Positions 10,434 through 23,514 are shown, counted from the first letter of the stretch. The stretch is DNA of 64,000 bases from Adiantum capillus-veneris (GCA_014529385.2 CM043949.1:106620554-106684553); one strand, 5' to 3'. Numbers and translations are program-made. The notes: generated by a model from the letters alone, not told the origin.

Positions 10434-11520
10434 TTCCTTCTCCTTCTAGAAAAGATTGTTGATTGAAGTTGTTTTCATTATTGTTGTTATTGGATAGCCC
10501 ATTTCTCACAAAAGGTGGGTTCCCTGGTCTAAAATTTCTTTGATTTTGAGGAGGTCTTTGGTTCTATTTGAAATTTTACTGAGCTGTAGATGGCCTAGGT
10601 CTAAAATCTCTAAAATTTCGGTTTGGGTTATGGTTATTTGGCTCATAGTTTTTTCCTAATCCTGTAAAGCTTGAGCCATTAAATGGAAAATCTCTAGACT
10701 GATGGTTGGGATAAAGGCAAGTGTAACATATATGATCTTGCCTAACGTTCATACGCAATGAATTATCCCTTCTTTACTATGAGTTTCAAAATCTTTGCTC
10801 ATCTTTAAAAAGAAGTATTTTGATCTCACAATAGAAGCAGACTCTCGCTTTCACTTTTCAATGTTGGATAATTCAAGTTCAACGGATTTACTTGCATCAA
10901 GAGCATCTATGAGATTTGTCAGGCAAAGATTCTGAAGTCTAGTCTTCATAGGATTGTGTGAACTTGACACAAATTGTGCCACTTTGACTTTCTAAGTCAT
11001 CCCCGCTGGAGCATACTTGACAAGGATTAAGAAATCTTGATAGTTGAATCAAAATCTCTAGTTCCTTGAGTACAATCAAAAAACTCATTCATGCGGTATG
11101 AATGATATACCTTTTTTGATAGTTCTTCTTTAATTGTGTTTTAAGATAATCCCAAGTTATTGTAATTGGGTTGATGTTGTTCTCATTACAATGGTATACA
11201 TTATTTCGATAGTTCTTCTTTAATTATGTCTTAAAATAATCCCAAGTTGTATTTGGGTTGACGTTGTTCTCATTACGATGGTCTTTCCACCAATGCTTGG
11301 AGACTTCTCCAATTTGAATTTGACAATAGTGGCTTTTCTCTTGATAAGTGAATGAGCCAAATCAAAGTAATCGTCCATACGCTCAATCTGATCCTCAAGA
11401 ACTTTGCCTAAATGTTTGTCTTTTCCGCTGAAGTTCCTAAAGACTTGCAAATAACATTGATGTTATGATCAATGGTTATTGATTGATGTGCAATTGGAAC
11501 ATTGGCACTTGTAGCCATTT
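10434..11520 (-). pseudogene. Ty3/gypsy gag remnant
   Basis: Minus-strand fragments show gag features. Near 11360-11450 a frame reads 'NFSGKDKHLGKVLEDQIERM' and 'DDYFDLAHS', the retrotransposon gag core. Near 10700-10750 a zinc-knuckle-like 'CYTCLYPNHQSRD' has C-x2-C-x4-H spacing with the last Cys lost. A duplication of 90 bp at 11118 and other frame changes break it. It is the 5' part of the chromovirus whose protease lies left of Copia-A; before that insertion the two were adjacent. Confidence 0.72.
11118..11290. repeat. 90-bp tandem duplication in gypsy gag
   Basis: Units starting 'gatagttcttctttaatt' at 11118 and 11208 repeat, including 'aataatcccaagtt' and 'gttgttctcattac'. Divergence is moderate, so the duplication is not recent. 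Confidence 0.82.
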
Positions 11521-11559
11521 TGTTTCCTATAGAGGGCATGATTAACTATTATATCATAT

Positions 11560-12238
11560 CAAGTCAAGCTTACTCTTAGTCAAAACATCTAATTCTATCT
11601 AAAAAATTCTTTTTAGTAAAAATAAATCTATTAGTTGAGAGTTTGAGATGAAAGAAATAATAATAATAATAACGATGAATAATTTAAATCAATTTCTACA
11701 TCACAAAATTCTTTGCGTTCAAAAATCCTCTAATAGATTGCCTTTTGAAGGCCATGAATATTATTGAACAGTCCTAAAGTAATGCACTTATTAGGAAGAT
11801 ATGAGGTCTAGAAGGGATTCTTTATTTTACAATTTAAGGAATCAAATCTCTAATATTAAGAAAGATATCAAAGGACATCTTTTGAATTCAAACATGCAAA
11901 ACAACTAGTTTATTTGAATTCAAATCCCCCCCCACCCCCCCCAAATGAAATTTAAAATATAGCGAGCAAAACCATATCATGTAATATATCCATGGAAAGA
12001 GCTCAATGTGTAGATTACATATCTATAATATCCACTCAAATTGGAGATCATATGTAGAAGTTATGGAAGGCCAAAAATTATAAAGTTATCCAAAAAGTGC
12101 ATCCTTTGACCACTCTTACAGACCCACCATTCTTGCACACATAAGACACTACACCTCTACTCCCATATGTAGACTCTCTTCAACTATCAACCATGAGAGT
12201 ATGTTCATCCATATCCCATAAGGTAAGATGTCAGTCAT

Positions 12239-12239
<1 letters not shown>
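11560..12239. other. AT-rich spacer, no gene seen
   Basis: AT-rich sequence with a short AAT repeat (about 11660-11675) and C runs near 11927-11942. No coding motif was found. It lies between the gypsy gag start and the microsatellite. Confidence 0.4.

Positions 12240-12304
<65 letters not shown>
12240..12304. repeat. (CA)n microsatellite
   Basis: An uninterrupted AC dinucleotide run of about 64 bp. Confidence 0.98.
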
Positions 12305-12305
<1 letters not shown>

Positions 12306-12418
12306 ATCACTCAAGTTAGTCAAAAATTGATAAAACTTAGGTTACAACTCAGTAAATTATTATCTTAAAACAACTCAAAATCAAAATTTTTCAATTGTAA
12401 ATGGTAAAATATTACATA

Positions 12419-13260
12419 CTACTTTAGGGAAGGTGCATAAATGCATAAAGATACAATAAACCAATTCTTGGATCCTATGGTTGAGGTTCTATCCTTGTAG
12501 CTACTCACATTTGGGGTTTCAAAATTTAAAACTTTTAATTGGACACTTAGGTTTACACCCTCTTCTTTATACCATTCTTTCCCACGAGAAATATCTATCG
12601 ACGATAACACACAAGTGCAATTTACATGAGTATGATGCTCGTTTACATCTTCCCTATTGAAATACTCGCTCGGATTCATCACCATAGGGTAAGCTCGAGA
12701 AATTTACCAAACACATCTTGGCTTCTCATATTCATCAAATGTGATAATGACATTGTAAGGATTGTACTTAAGGATATGACCATAGACTCTACTAAACTAG
12801 CCTTGAGGTACTTACTAGAATTGGTTTCCTTTGTTTGACTTTGTCCATACTCTAAATATGACCTTCTCACAAAAGCCATATCTTTGATTAAGCATGAGGA
12901 CTTTCTTGCCAAGAATGATGTCTCATCGTCCAAAGGTAAGCATAGGTTAATGTAAAGAACATATCTTTGCACTTGAATCTCTCCTTCATGAAGCTTTTCT
13001 TTAACCCAAAGCTGTGGATTGGCCATGTATTTAACAAGTACTTCAGCTCGGTGTTTGGGTTGGGCATCATCATACAATTCCTATGCTATGTAGCAATTTG
13101 GAACGAGATAATTTCGAGTCTCGTTTGAAACTTCAAACTACTTCAACTTCCCAACAAACATTGAACCTAATAGCATAGTTGTTAAAGACATTACTTGCAA
13201 ATTTACTTGGGAGTTCATCTAGATAATTAAGGAGATCCATCTAAAAACAAGACAAGGAGA
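12419..13260 (-). pseudogene. Unidentified gene-like remnant inside the chromovirus
   Basis: A minus-strand open frame (13077-12679, 132 residues) and a second frame (12685-12419) appear to be parts of one protein. The first includes 'LVKYMANPQLWVKEKLHEGE' and 'YVLYINLCLPLDDETSF'; the second includes 'FNREDVNEHHTHVNC'. Further right an ATG at ~13240 preceded by a T-rich 'ttgtcttgtttttag' looks like an exon start (13241-13150, beginning 'MDLLNYLDELPSKFA'). I do not recognise the family. It has no retroelement motif and sits between the gypsy gag and the right direct repeat, so it may be captured host sequence or a further nested element. Confidence 0.4.
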
Positions 13261-13811
13261 GAGAAGACTTAGTACATATGGATGCCAAAATTGAATCTAC
13301 ACTCTATATTTATCAAAATTTGATTTTATTGGATGCTTATAATATTACACATGATGTGGAGCTAACTCTCTAAATACCCTCTCAACTCTCATCAATGGAA
13401 ATGTCCTTAGGCCTCTCATACAACACTGTGGTCTATAGTTATCTTCTAATCTTTCCTTCCCTATGATAAAAACAAGCACTTCAAATTTCTTAGCAACTTC
13501 GACAATCTTAAGCATCTATTTTCCTAATAGTACATGTGCCGTAGGCCTAATCACATCCTAAGTTGGATCAAGTTAGCAAACCAAACCTTTGGGCTATCAT
13601 CAATCTAGATAAAGAATTGACAAAAAGTTTTCTAATTACGACTAAGGTAACTACAATCGACACTTTTTCAACAAGTCATGGTTCGTAGTAATGAAGAGTT
13701 TGGTCCCGATCTCAAGGTAAAAGAGTTCCCTTGCATCCCTTGGTAATTGTGTCGCCAAGTTCTTCAACACTATGGCCAAATTTTGTTTTTCCTAGCATTT
13801 AAACGTTACCT

Positions 13812-14790
13812 CATGATGCAAAAAAGTCCCATCACTTTGGTCAAGCATAGGCCATAACTTCACATATATACAAAAAATAACATTTTCCTAGTTGAAAATG
13901 TATACATGACATGAAAAAGAATGTATTTTGCCTCAAACCAATGCAACAAGATCAGTTCCATAACATAAAATAACACTTTATCACATCGATTCCCCCGTAT
14001 GAGACTTATGCAAACAACAATGACACAAAAAGAAAGCGACTTTATCCATAAGTGCCCGTACGATTCGGGTTGACTAACCATATACTCACACTTAAGTTTA
14101 TGGAGATCAAATACTTGAAATCAACTCATAAAAAATAGCCATAAAACATATAAGAATCATTTATCAAAATAACAACTCCATATGGTACTCCCCCTTGGTA
14201 GCATCCCAACATGCATAGGTAATCCCGTACAAGAAACAATTAATACCTCATACTCACAAAGTGATATTGGAAACCTAAGCATAAATGCCTACATATATGA
14301 GAAAACAACCTTCGAGAGGGCAGTTTCTCAGAAGAAGAAGAGAGATAAAGAGATGGTGGCTATGGAGTTTAGAGCTTCTTACCGTGATTGAGAAGTGATT
14401 ACTAGTGGTTTAAAGGCTTCTTGCTTTGTTGCAAGAGAGCGATGATGAGAGCTATGTAGAGGTTTTTGGGAAGTTGATGTAGAGCGCGTACATCGTGAAA
14501 GGAGAAGAGAATGTAGTAAGCCTAAGTAGAGAGAAAGTGTTATTCTTATTCTTTGTCCCATGAATGAGAGAGAAGTTCTTATGGCGATGGTGATTGAGAG
14601 CTTACACCACATTTCATAATACATACGTATAGTCTCCCTCTAGTCTCTTGCTAGTCCTTGCAATTGGTGGCACTGAAAACTGAGTAGAAGTGCTTCTTAT
14701 ATGCTAATTTTGCCAAGCCGGAGTGTGTCCCAAGCTTGCAAGTAGTGCCTCCCTCTTGCTAGGATAAGGTGCAACTTTTGGGAGTCTTTT
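13812..14790 (-). repeat. Direct repeat copy 2, probable 5' LTR of the chromovirus
   Basis: Matches 240-1600 in the same orientation but is shorter, with several deletions. Shared blocks include 'ggttgactaaccata', 'tccatatggtactccccctt' and the CT-rich leader read on the minus strand. A TATA-like 'gactatacgtatg' lies near 14627-14639 on the minus strand. It sits upstream of gag for a minus-strand element, as a 5' LTR should. Confidence 0.5.
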
Positions 14791-16490
14791 TTAAAAAGAA
14801 GGCACTACTTTAGGATTAATTAAAACGATATCCCGACAACTAATATGACCATGACTGAACTAAACTATATCGTGATACTCTAGCGTAATTATGACTTTTT
14901 TGAAAGAAGCCTTCCATTATGAGACTATATGCACAATCAAAACTACATTTGTATAGCATAAACATATCCACAAAAAAGCATGAAAGTGTAAAATTTCTCC
15001 CTAAATCTGCATGGCAAATTTTTGATAATTAGATAATAACTTTAAATATATTCTCTTTTCATGCCTTAGAAGCATTAGAAAACCTTTAGAATGGAAAAGA
15101 CTAATTATGCATCACCCTAGAAGCCACTTATAGGCATTCTAGGGTGGTGTATCACCAATTTTATGGAAAATGGTAAAAAACAACACACGTTTTTTGGGAC
15201 AGTTAGGTTGGAAAATCCTTGTCAAGCACAATGTTAGAGCTGAAATCACTAGCCCAAAAAAATTCCATTTTTTTTGCAGATCATAAGCTATCTTTGTGAA
15301 TATCAAACATTCAAAAAACAAATTAGCATCTCCTAAAATAATTCTAGGAAATTGCTCGGTTAATAGGACATAAAAGTGTCCAAGAACATAAAAGTGTACA
15401 GGACCCATCTAGTGCTAATATGTTGTGTTTAAACAAAAATGATGATTCAAAATAAACATATGATATTGTGTGACACATGTTGCCGAAATGAAAGTCTCAT
15501 TTTTATTCAAAAGCACACCGCAATGTGATATAGCACTAACCTTATGAGTATTGTCTTTAACTGAATAAGTTTGTGCGACAAAAATCTTGCCTTTGAGGAG
15601 CTACAACAGGGAAAGAAAAATGCTAGTTAAACCTTTTATATAAAGATGATTTTAAAAAAAATATCAAAGAAATAGATAGTGCTTGGTCTATGTGATTTCC
15701 ATACAAAAGTATGATGGAGACTTGGCACAGTCTGGCTCCACAACATGTTGTAAAGAAATGAAATTTCTAAAAGAAAGCTCAAGAACTTTATGTGCTTTTT
15801 TTAATGCCTCCATATTTTGTGTACATATAGACCAAAGCATTGCAAAGCACACCGTGTTTCTCCAATAGACTATATCTAGAAATCTCATTTCTATAACCTA
15901 TGTAAAGTAAGGTCACATGAATTCAAGGTGCAAGCATAGGTGACTACATATGGAGAAAGGTCTTCCATTCACAACTAGTCAAAATGGCCCAAAGCCACAA
16001 ACACGGTGGCCATATCCTATTTGATAGATGAGAGCTTTAGAGAGACTACATTTGGAAAGGAAACTTATATATGCAAACAAACTATCCTTTTGCATTGGTC
16101 AAAACATCACAGAGCCATGACCATCTTGTGTATCCTGCATCAACAACCCAAAGTTTTATTAGCAAAACCATGTTGGTCATATCCTCTAATAAAAGTATTT
16201 GAGAGACTAAAATTGGATATAAATTTTGTGTGTGTGAAAAAGAAATCAATTTGCAGCTAGTTAAAACAACCCACGTCCATAGCCATGTTCAAAATATCTT
16301 TGCATCAATGCCCAATCTTACTTGCCACTTCAATCAACATGCTACAAAGAGACTACATTTTGGACATAAATCTCAACGAGTCTAAATTTTTGTGCTTTGG
16401 TAAGGGCTTCACATTTTGCATTCATAGAGACCAATGTTTTTCCAAGCACAACATGTTTCTCCAATAGCCCTTGTCAAAAAATCTCTTGTG
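14791..16490. other. No gene recognised
   Basis: AT-rich sequence. From ~15900 to 16950 loosely repeated phrases recur ('agagactacat', 'aacatgttggacata', 'caaagcc'), which suggests an old, diverged tandem family, but no unit could be defined apart from the duplication at 16493. No coding signature. Confidence 0.4.
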
Positions 16491-16492
16491 GA

Positions 16493-16764
16493 TTTGTCAC
16501 CAATGTGGAAGGCAAGGCATATGCCTTTAGGGTGCATGCATATGTGATTACATTTGAAGAATGGCCATCCCTTAGTATTTTATTAAAATAGCCCATAGCT
16601 AGAACAATGTTGGACATATCTTGTTGATTTTGTCACCCATGTGGAAGGCCTTGCCTAAGACCACATGCTTTTAGGATGCATGCATATGTGATTACATTTG
16701 AAGAATGGCCATCGCTTATGATTCTGTTAAAATAGCCCATAGCTAGAACAATGTTGGACATATT
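16493..16764. repeat. 135-bp tandem duplication
   Basis: Units beginning 'tttgtcac' at 16493 and 16628 share long blocks such as 'gcatgcatatgtgattacat' and 'aatagcccatagctagaaca'. Period 135 bp. Confidence 0.85.
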
Positions 16765-16959
16765 TTGCAATCAATGCATTCTAAGAGACTACATCTGGAT
16801 AGAAGGTCCACGTATATAGAATGGCTATCCCATCATATTTGGTTAAAACAGTCTGAAGCCATAGTCATGTTGGGAAAATTTTGCATAAATAGCCCAAAGT
16901 TTCCTTAGCACAACCATGTTGAGCATATATTTACATGCAAGGCAAAGATCAAGATGAAG

Positions 16960-18085
16960 TGAAATATGTAGACAAAGAGGGAACAAATTCAAATGTTTCC
17001 ACAATCCTACAACTTGAGAAAAGTGAAGTTCTAGAGGAGGAAGAAATTGATGTTGTAGCAGAGGATTAGGAGAGTGAAAATTTTGATGTTTCTCAATTTA
17101 GAGCTAGTACTGTCATTGATGAGTCCACAGAGGAGGTAGAGTTATCTAAGGCCTTTGTTAATGTTCCAAGCCTTTCCTTCTTTTATATCAATGGAAAAGA
17201 GTATATCCCTCTCCACTATATTCAATACTTGCTTAATATCAGGGAGGACTACTGTATTGCAACCATTTTTGAAGCTTTTGAGGTGGCCAAAGACTTCATT
17301 GATACAAAAGAAGAGTCAAAGGAGGAGAAGAGTCAAAGGAGGAGAAGAGTCAAAGGAGGAGATTTTGGCACTTGATTGGCAGACATCTATCGATAAATTA
17401 TTTCTTCCTGCTCTTTTAATGCACATTCTCTCTGCATGAAAAGAGTGGAGGAGGAGAAACCTACTCTTATAGATGTAGATTTTAAGAAGAAGCTTATTGA
17501 GCTTAGTATCCATTCTTTTGGTAGAGAATTTAAGTTGAAGGAGGTAGAAAAGGATGTTGACAAAAGAGATATGGTTGGATCATGCAACCTCTTTCAAGAA
17601 AAAGTCATTGCTGAGGATGAGTTGCAGAAGGTAGGTTCAGGTTCACCCCAATCTCCCTTCCCAAGTTTTTGTTAAACATTTATTGCATCTTGTTTTGCAA
17701 ATTAAACTCCTTGATAAGGATAATTTTCTTGGGAGAGCCAAAGCCTCTAGAGGGAAAGCAACAAGGAGAACTTCCACAAGGGATGCCTCCTCACTCATGC
17801 ACTATTGTACATTGGACTGCCACCTTCTATGCTTTTCACATGCAGTATCATGAAGATCCTGAGTTGCCAATATTTTTCGTGAAGATATTGTCACAGTTTT
17901 TTGGGTACACTCCCCTTCAAATCAATGCAAAGAAGGTCTTGCTACTTGAGAGAGCTGCAACACTTAGAATATTTGGGTATGCTGTAGGATTCAATGCGTC
18001 AAGAGTGGGACAATTTCTCTGTTACTCTAGATATGTAGATGCAGCTAAGGAGACAAATGTCAATCTCCTTGGGGGCTATAGATGA
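16960..18085 (+). pseudogene. Unidentified decayed gene, N-terminal part
   Basis: Plus-strand translation with frame changes gives protein-like sequence. An acidic stretch rich in Glu and Val (16970-17150) leads to 'FYINGKEYIPLHYIQYLLNI' (about 17180-17240). After a GGAG-rich repeat (17310-17360) and a frame change comes 'EEILALDWQTSIDKLFLPAL'. The longest clean frame (17669-18085) includes 'PHSCTIVHWTATFYAFHMQY' and 'ILSQFFGYTPLQINAKKVLL'. I do not recognise the family and no catalytic motif is evident. The composition is unlike copia or gypsy pol. It seems to continue to the right as one long gene, and the frame breaks indicate decay. Confidence 0.45.
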
Positions 18086-18279
18086 AGAATTTTTTTGAAA
18101 TATACAAATGACATGCCAAGTGATACCAAAATAAGCAAAACTGATGTAAAATTGACAATATTTTGTGCAAAGATATATTTTTTGGATTTGGATCTTTTCA
18201 TAAAGAGATACAAAGTTTCAAAGTGAATCATAAGTCTCCATCTTAAGGTCTTTCTATGGTTGAGCAACATGGTTGTTGG

Positions 18280-19670
18280 TTGTTTGATCTCATCCTTTGT
18301 AATTGCCTCCTATAGAACCAATCAAAGCAACAAAAGCTGCTAGAAAGAAGAGAGTCGCGGCATGGGAAGAAGCAAAAAGAGAAGAAAAAACCAAGGCCCA
18401 AGAAGATCAAAGAAGAGCCAAAGGTCCACAAAGGTTTGATGAGCAAACAAGGTTGCAAGAAGAAGAAGAAGAACTACTCAGGATGGTTCAATAAAAAAAA
18501 AGGGTTGCTAAAAAAGCAAGCGCCAAACTACAAGTTAAGGAGGAGGAACAAAGGAAGAGGCTTGAGGAGGAGGAGGAGGAGGAGCACCAAGATGTTACCA
18601 TTCATATGCCTCCTAGGCCTCAACTCCCATCTCTAGCACAAAGTGTGTTGACAACTCCACAAAGACAAAGTGATCAACAAGAAGAAGCTCTAAAGACACA
18701 AACTATTGGATCTCCACACACACAAATGGCCGAGACTAGGCAAATACAATTTGTGCAAGTCTTTGGGCCTTTGGGTCACACAAAGTAAACCACCACCTCC
18801 AAGGTTCATGATTTTGTAGATTTGTACCAAAGAGAGACCAATCACTAATTGGTCCTATAGGAAGTCATAGTTAGCAAGAGCAAGGGGTGCCTTTGAAGAT
18901 ATGGCTTATACATCCTTATAGACTTCACATTGACATTGTAGATGTTTAGATTAAGGCCGTAGAAGATGCACTACAATAAAAAAGTGTTACAACCTACAAC
19001 TATATAGACTATTGCCAAGAGAACCAAAATAGAGATGGAGAGTCATAAGGCTGAAGTCAAAGCCTTAAAAGAGGGAAATCAATCCAAAGAAATAGACATG
19101 GCCATTTTAAAGTTGGAGAACTCTAATTTTCTCTCACTTATTGACACTCGAATGATTGGAATAACAACAAGTAACATGAAATCCAAGAGCAGCTACACCA
19201 ACTGACTCTCCATGAAAAGAAGTCAAAGATGCAACTCACTCTATCAAATCCCGGATATCACAAGCAAACAAAAGATTTAAACAAAAATTTGATTTGTTAA
19301 AGAGCATAAGTAAAGACTCAAATTTTGGAGCCATTGCAGCCACACCATTCTCTAGTGATTTGGCTTAGAGAGAGCTAGAAGAAAAGGACAAGCAGCTACA
19401 ATTTGAATCAAAGATGGAGCATTTACAATGGAAAGAGATAGTCACAAATTTCATAAAGCAGTAGGAGGATATAAGGGAAGTTGATAGAGAGATTGAAAGC
19501 TCATCTAGGTGTAAAAGAAGATCTTTTGACAAAAAAAAAAACACCAATCTCTATACTAGAGGTATCCATCATGGAGAATGCCGACTTCCTTGAAAGTGGA
19601 ATTTTTTATATGCCGGACTTCGACTCGTTTTGTAGAGAGCAAAAAATCCTATCAAAGATAAAGGCATAAC
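18280..19670 (+). pseudogene. Unidentified decayed gene, coiled-coil part
   Basis: The plus strand reads 'LPPIEPIKATKAARKKRVAA' from ~18303, followed by a Lys/Glu/Arg-rich heptad-like region to ~18590 and then a Pro/Gln-rich segment to 18788. Further coil-like pieces follow, such as 'ESHKAEVKALKEGNQ' near 19030 and a Lys-rich stretch near 19380-19500. This would be the middle of the gene that starts at 16960. Stops and frame changes are frequent. A coiled-coil scaffold or a gag-like protein of an unknown element are both possible; the sequence does not decide. Confidence 0.4.
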
Positions 19671-21821
19671 AGTAGGTAATGGAACTATTCTTTCGTGCCA
19701 ATCTTCTCTAAATTCCCAAGGAGTTAGCCCACTCCATAGTTGCACCCCATGTTTAGAAAATCTTCTTCAACTTGCATGAAGGTGGGTAATAAGCATGAGA
19801 CACTTCGCATCCAAGATTTAAAATAGTAGGAGAAAGAGCTGGGTACAAGTAGTAGTACTTCCACTTAGTGACTGTACCCAAAGTAGTAATTCCACTTGGT
19901 GAATGTACTTGATGTGCTCAAAGAAGACCACACAATTTTCCCACTACCTAGAAGAAAACCTTGGGACAATTTCAAGGTGATGTAGAGAACCCGGCCGACA
20001 TGGTTGAGCTACACTCACATTCTGTAGAAGACTACATGAGAAAAATACTAAAGAGTATGCCAAATACATTGAATGGGGTGTCGGATCTTAGTTGTGTGAT
20101 GATGTAGAAGATATGCAACACGATGATGACATGCATAACAACCTTCAACAATGTGGAGCACATTGACACACCTTGGATGAGCTTCTTAGAGGGCACCAAA
20201 GACCTCTACTATAATCTAATTGAGCAAGCCCTCAATAGATGTTTCATTTGGCTTCTATGCCAAGATTATCTTTTTGCCATCCTACTACATGTGAACCTTC
20301 GAGGAGGCAATCTACATGGGAGTCTTTGATCTAAGAAAAGTCATATTTATGGGCCCATGACTACACATATGAGAGAAAGAAGTTTGTGGAATATTCAGCT
20401 ATTGAAGTGAAGAATTTTCTGTCACAGGTGATCTAGAGTGAAGGAGATAGAAGGAGTATCACATTTGGAGGGAGGGACTCTATCACCTAAGCCAATGACT
20501 ACGAGCCCAACGACCTCGATATGGAGTCGATATGAATCATGTCAAGGATGACATTACTTAGGAATTAGCAACCTAGCTAATAATAGTAGCCAAATGGAGA
20601 TTAAGTGGCACCATTTTTTTAAAGTTTTTCATCTTGTAAGAGATCTATCCCATCATTTTTTTGTCTCGACTTTTGTAATTTTCATTATTATGAATGTATG
20701 CTCAAGCCATTAATGATTACTTGGGGCTATGAAATTCCAAATTGTAATTATTGAGTCTACCTACAATTAGATTAACAACTTTGATGAACCATGCTAGCTG
20801 CGATAACCAAATTTGAGACCTTATCCAGGTATAAATTGTGAAACCTTTATCTACTTGTTTCTCCTATGTATGAAGTCACATTTCAATTCCAAGAATGGCT
20901 ACACATTGCCGGGTGAAAGCTTTAAATGTTGATGTAAGTCTCTTGTAATATTTTGATACTATGCTTGTGTCTCTCTACAAGCTATTTTGCATCATAATTG
21001 AAGATTTAGGTATCCATTTAAGATTTTGTGAGTTGTTGTGGATAGAGTTTTGACATATTTAAGCCATAGGATGCCTCAATTGTGAATTTGATATGCTAAA
21101 ATTAGGGTTATTGTTTATTTTATTTTTTGCATTTGACTCTTATTTGGTGGATTTGAGACCCTAAGACTGGGCTGATAGTCTTGACTACAATCTTAGAAAG
21201 TTTGGCAACAATCAAACATTATATGCTAGGTAAAATGCATGAGATATACTATCGACTATAGACTAGTTTTCAATGATTTGATGATCACTCAAGAATTGGT
21301 ATTTGATTGTAGTAAACTTGACATTGTTTTTTCAGAGTAGTCTCTCACACTCTTGCTACCTCCATGCCCTAGTCAGGTTGACTACATTCCTTGTATTGAT
21401 ATTCTTGTTAGAGGCATCAACATCATCAACAAGGACAAAGTTTCTTCCTAGAGATAGTGCTAGAGCTTGAGGAAAGCCTTAATAATAAAAGAGTTGAAGA
21501 GCATTAGATGATTTTGGACCAATGACAAATAGATAATACTTTCATGGTCGTTATAGAGCTCCTAATAGTACCCAAATGCCCATCAAGATGACCATATCTA
21601 GATCCAAGAGCCTAGGCAGCCCGATGGAGTCCAAAGTAGGACAAACTTCACAAAAAATTAGACCTAAGCCTACATAACATCCTAGAGCTCATTGATCATG
21701 GTGTTGACATCATGATGACTCTTGAGGCATCTTCAAGGTCATCACTAGAAAGAAGATATACTCAGAAGAGCCATAAATCCATACCATTAAGTTTTTGAAA
21801 GACTCTGACACAAAGGTTCCA
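19671..21821. other. No clear gene
   Basis: The first part (to ~20560) may hold the fading end of the unidentified gene, with short plus-strand fragments. From 20560 to 21820 I see only AT-rich sequence with no motif, up to the truncated start of the next copia copy. Confidence 0.35.
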
Positions 21822-22340
21822 ATAACTTTGGCATGCCACGTTTTGGGCATTTGAATTTTGCTAGTTTGCTGCATTTGTAGAAATCAAGTATGGTTGCTTC
21901 TTTTCTGTCTCTTGAAACACTTGTGAAGCATGTTTGTGAAGGCTATATTTTAGGTAAGATGCCGCATTCAAAATATGGTTCAATGAGGGCTACATGCATA
22001 TTGCAACTTGTGCATACTTATGTTTGTGGGGCCATGCAAACTCCGGCCTTGGTCAATTACCTTTACTTCATGACTTTCATTGATGATTACTCCAGGAATA
22101 CATGGGTGTTTCCGCTTAAATCTAAGTCCAAAGTGTTTATGTGATTCAAGAAATTTTTGGCTATGGCTAAAAATGTCTCTAAATGTATTATGGGCACCCT
22201 TTGTTTAGATCGAGGGGGGGAGTATATGTCTCATGAGTTTAATACATTTCTTGCTAGTCATGGGATAAAACAACATTGTATAGTGCCATATACACCTCAA
22301 GATAATGGTGTGCTAAAAGGATAAATAGTTTGCTTACAAA
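21822..22340 (+). pseudogene. Copia-A copy 2 integrase remnant
   Basis: Reads 'ETLVKHVCEGYILGKM' (gag-pre-integrase), then 'LQLVHTYVCGAMQTP', 'TFIDDYSRNTWVF', 'GTLCLDRGGEY' and 'TPQDNGVL'. The first catalytic Asp is Tyr here and the Glu after 'NGV' is lost. A stop interrupts at ~22142. It is a dead integrase by both criteria. Confidence 0.88.
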
Positions 22341-22399
22341 ATTGGCATGTTGTATGGTCAAAAGTCAAGCCTTGCCACATTTATTTTGGCTTGAGGCTA

Positions 22400-23510
22400 C
22401 AAGTCTATTGATCACGTGCATGCTTTTGGCTGTTTGGTTTATACTTTGGTGCCACAGACTTAGCACATAAAATTGGATGATAAGTTTGTTAAATGCATTT
22501 TTGTTCGTTACACTACTGAAAGAAAAGGTTATAGGTTGTACCATCCACAAACAAAGCATATCTTGGTTTCATGGGTGGTTGTGTTTGTGGAAGATTCTGT
22601 TAAGCCCTTCTTTTCATGTACTAGAGACAATAATGTAAGCTCAAAGAATGTTTATGATAGTTTGTTGCCTCTTTTTAGTGGTGGACACTTGAATGTAAAT
22701 TCGAATGAGACAAATGTATAGACTATGGGGGTTTTAAAAAATGCTACAGATCAACCTATTACTGATGCAGATGTACATGATGTACTTGATGTGGAAAGGG
22801 TTGAGAATGAGGAGGCTAGAAATGACGCATGGACTTTGTATGATTTGCCTCTTGGAAAAAAGGCCATTGGTATGAAATGGGTTTACAAATTGGAAGATAA
22901 GCCGAATGGTGATATAAGGCTTGAATTGTTGCAAAAGTTTATACAAAACAAAACTTCATAGATTATGAAGAGACTTTTGCTCCCGCTTGTCGTATGACTA
23001 TTGTGCATTTTCTATGTGCATTCACTTTTTTGGATGGTGACATATTTGAGGAAGTCTATGTAACACAACCTTGCGGTTTTGTCATGAAAAGAAAAGAAGA
23101 TAAACTGTGCAAATGTAAGAAATCTTTGTATGGGTTGAAGTTGTCTTCTCGTGCTTGGTATGAGAAAGTTGACACTTATTTGGTTATACGAGGCTTTTGT
23201 AACAATCCAACAGAAAGCACTTTGTATGTAAAGCGTGAGGGTGATGTACTTCTCATTGTTGTTCTATAAGGCTAGTTTGAATGCTACTTTTAAGATGAAA
23301 GACTTGGGTCTCTTGCACCATTACTTGGGCATACAATTTAAGCAATGTGATGGTGGTATTTCGTTGTGTCAAACAAGTCACATACAAACATTGCTATGTA
23401 AATTTGGACTTGAGGATTGCAAACCTATTGCCACTCCCATGGAAATAGGTTTGAGATTAAGTCTTCATGATCCTGATGATCCTATCGATGTCACTCTTTA
23501 GCAAACTGCT
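22400..23510 (+). pseudogene. Copia-A copy 2 integrase tail and RT
   Basis: Contains 'CIFVRYTTERKGYRLY' (post-core motif), the linker, 'KKAIGMKWVYKLEDKPNGD' (RT start), 'FLDGDIFEEVYVTQPCGF' and 'CKKSLYGLKLSSRAWYEKVD'. The frame stops after 'GDVLLIVVL', and the next readable sequence is 'ASLNATFKMKDLGLLHHYLG'. The segment holding the catalytic YVDD is therefore deleted. The remaining RT is inactive. Confidence 0.88.
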
Positions 23511-23514
23511 GGAT

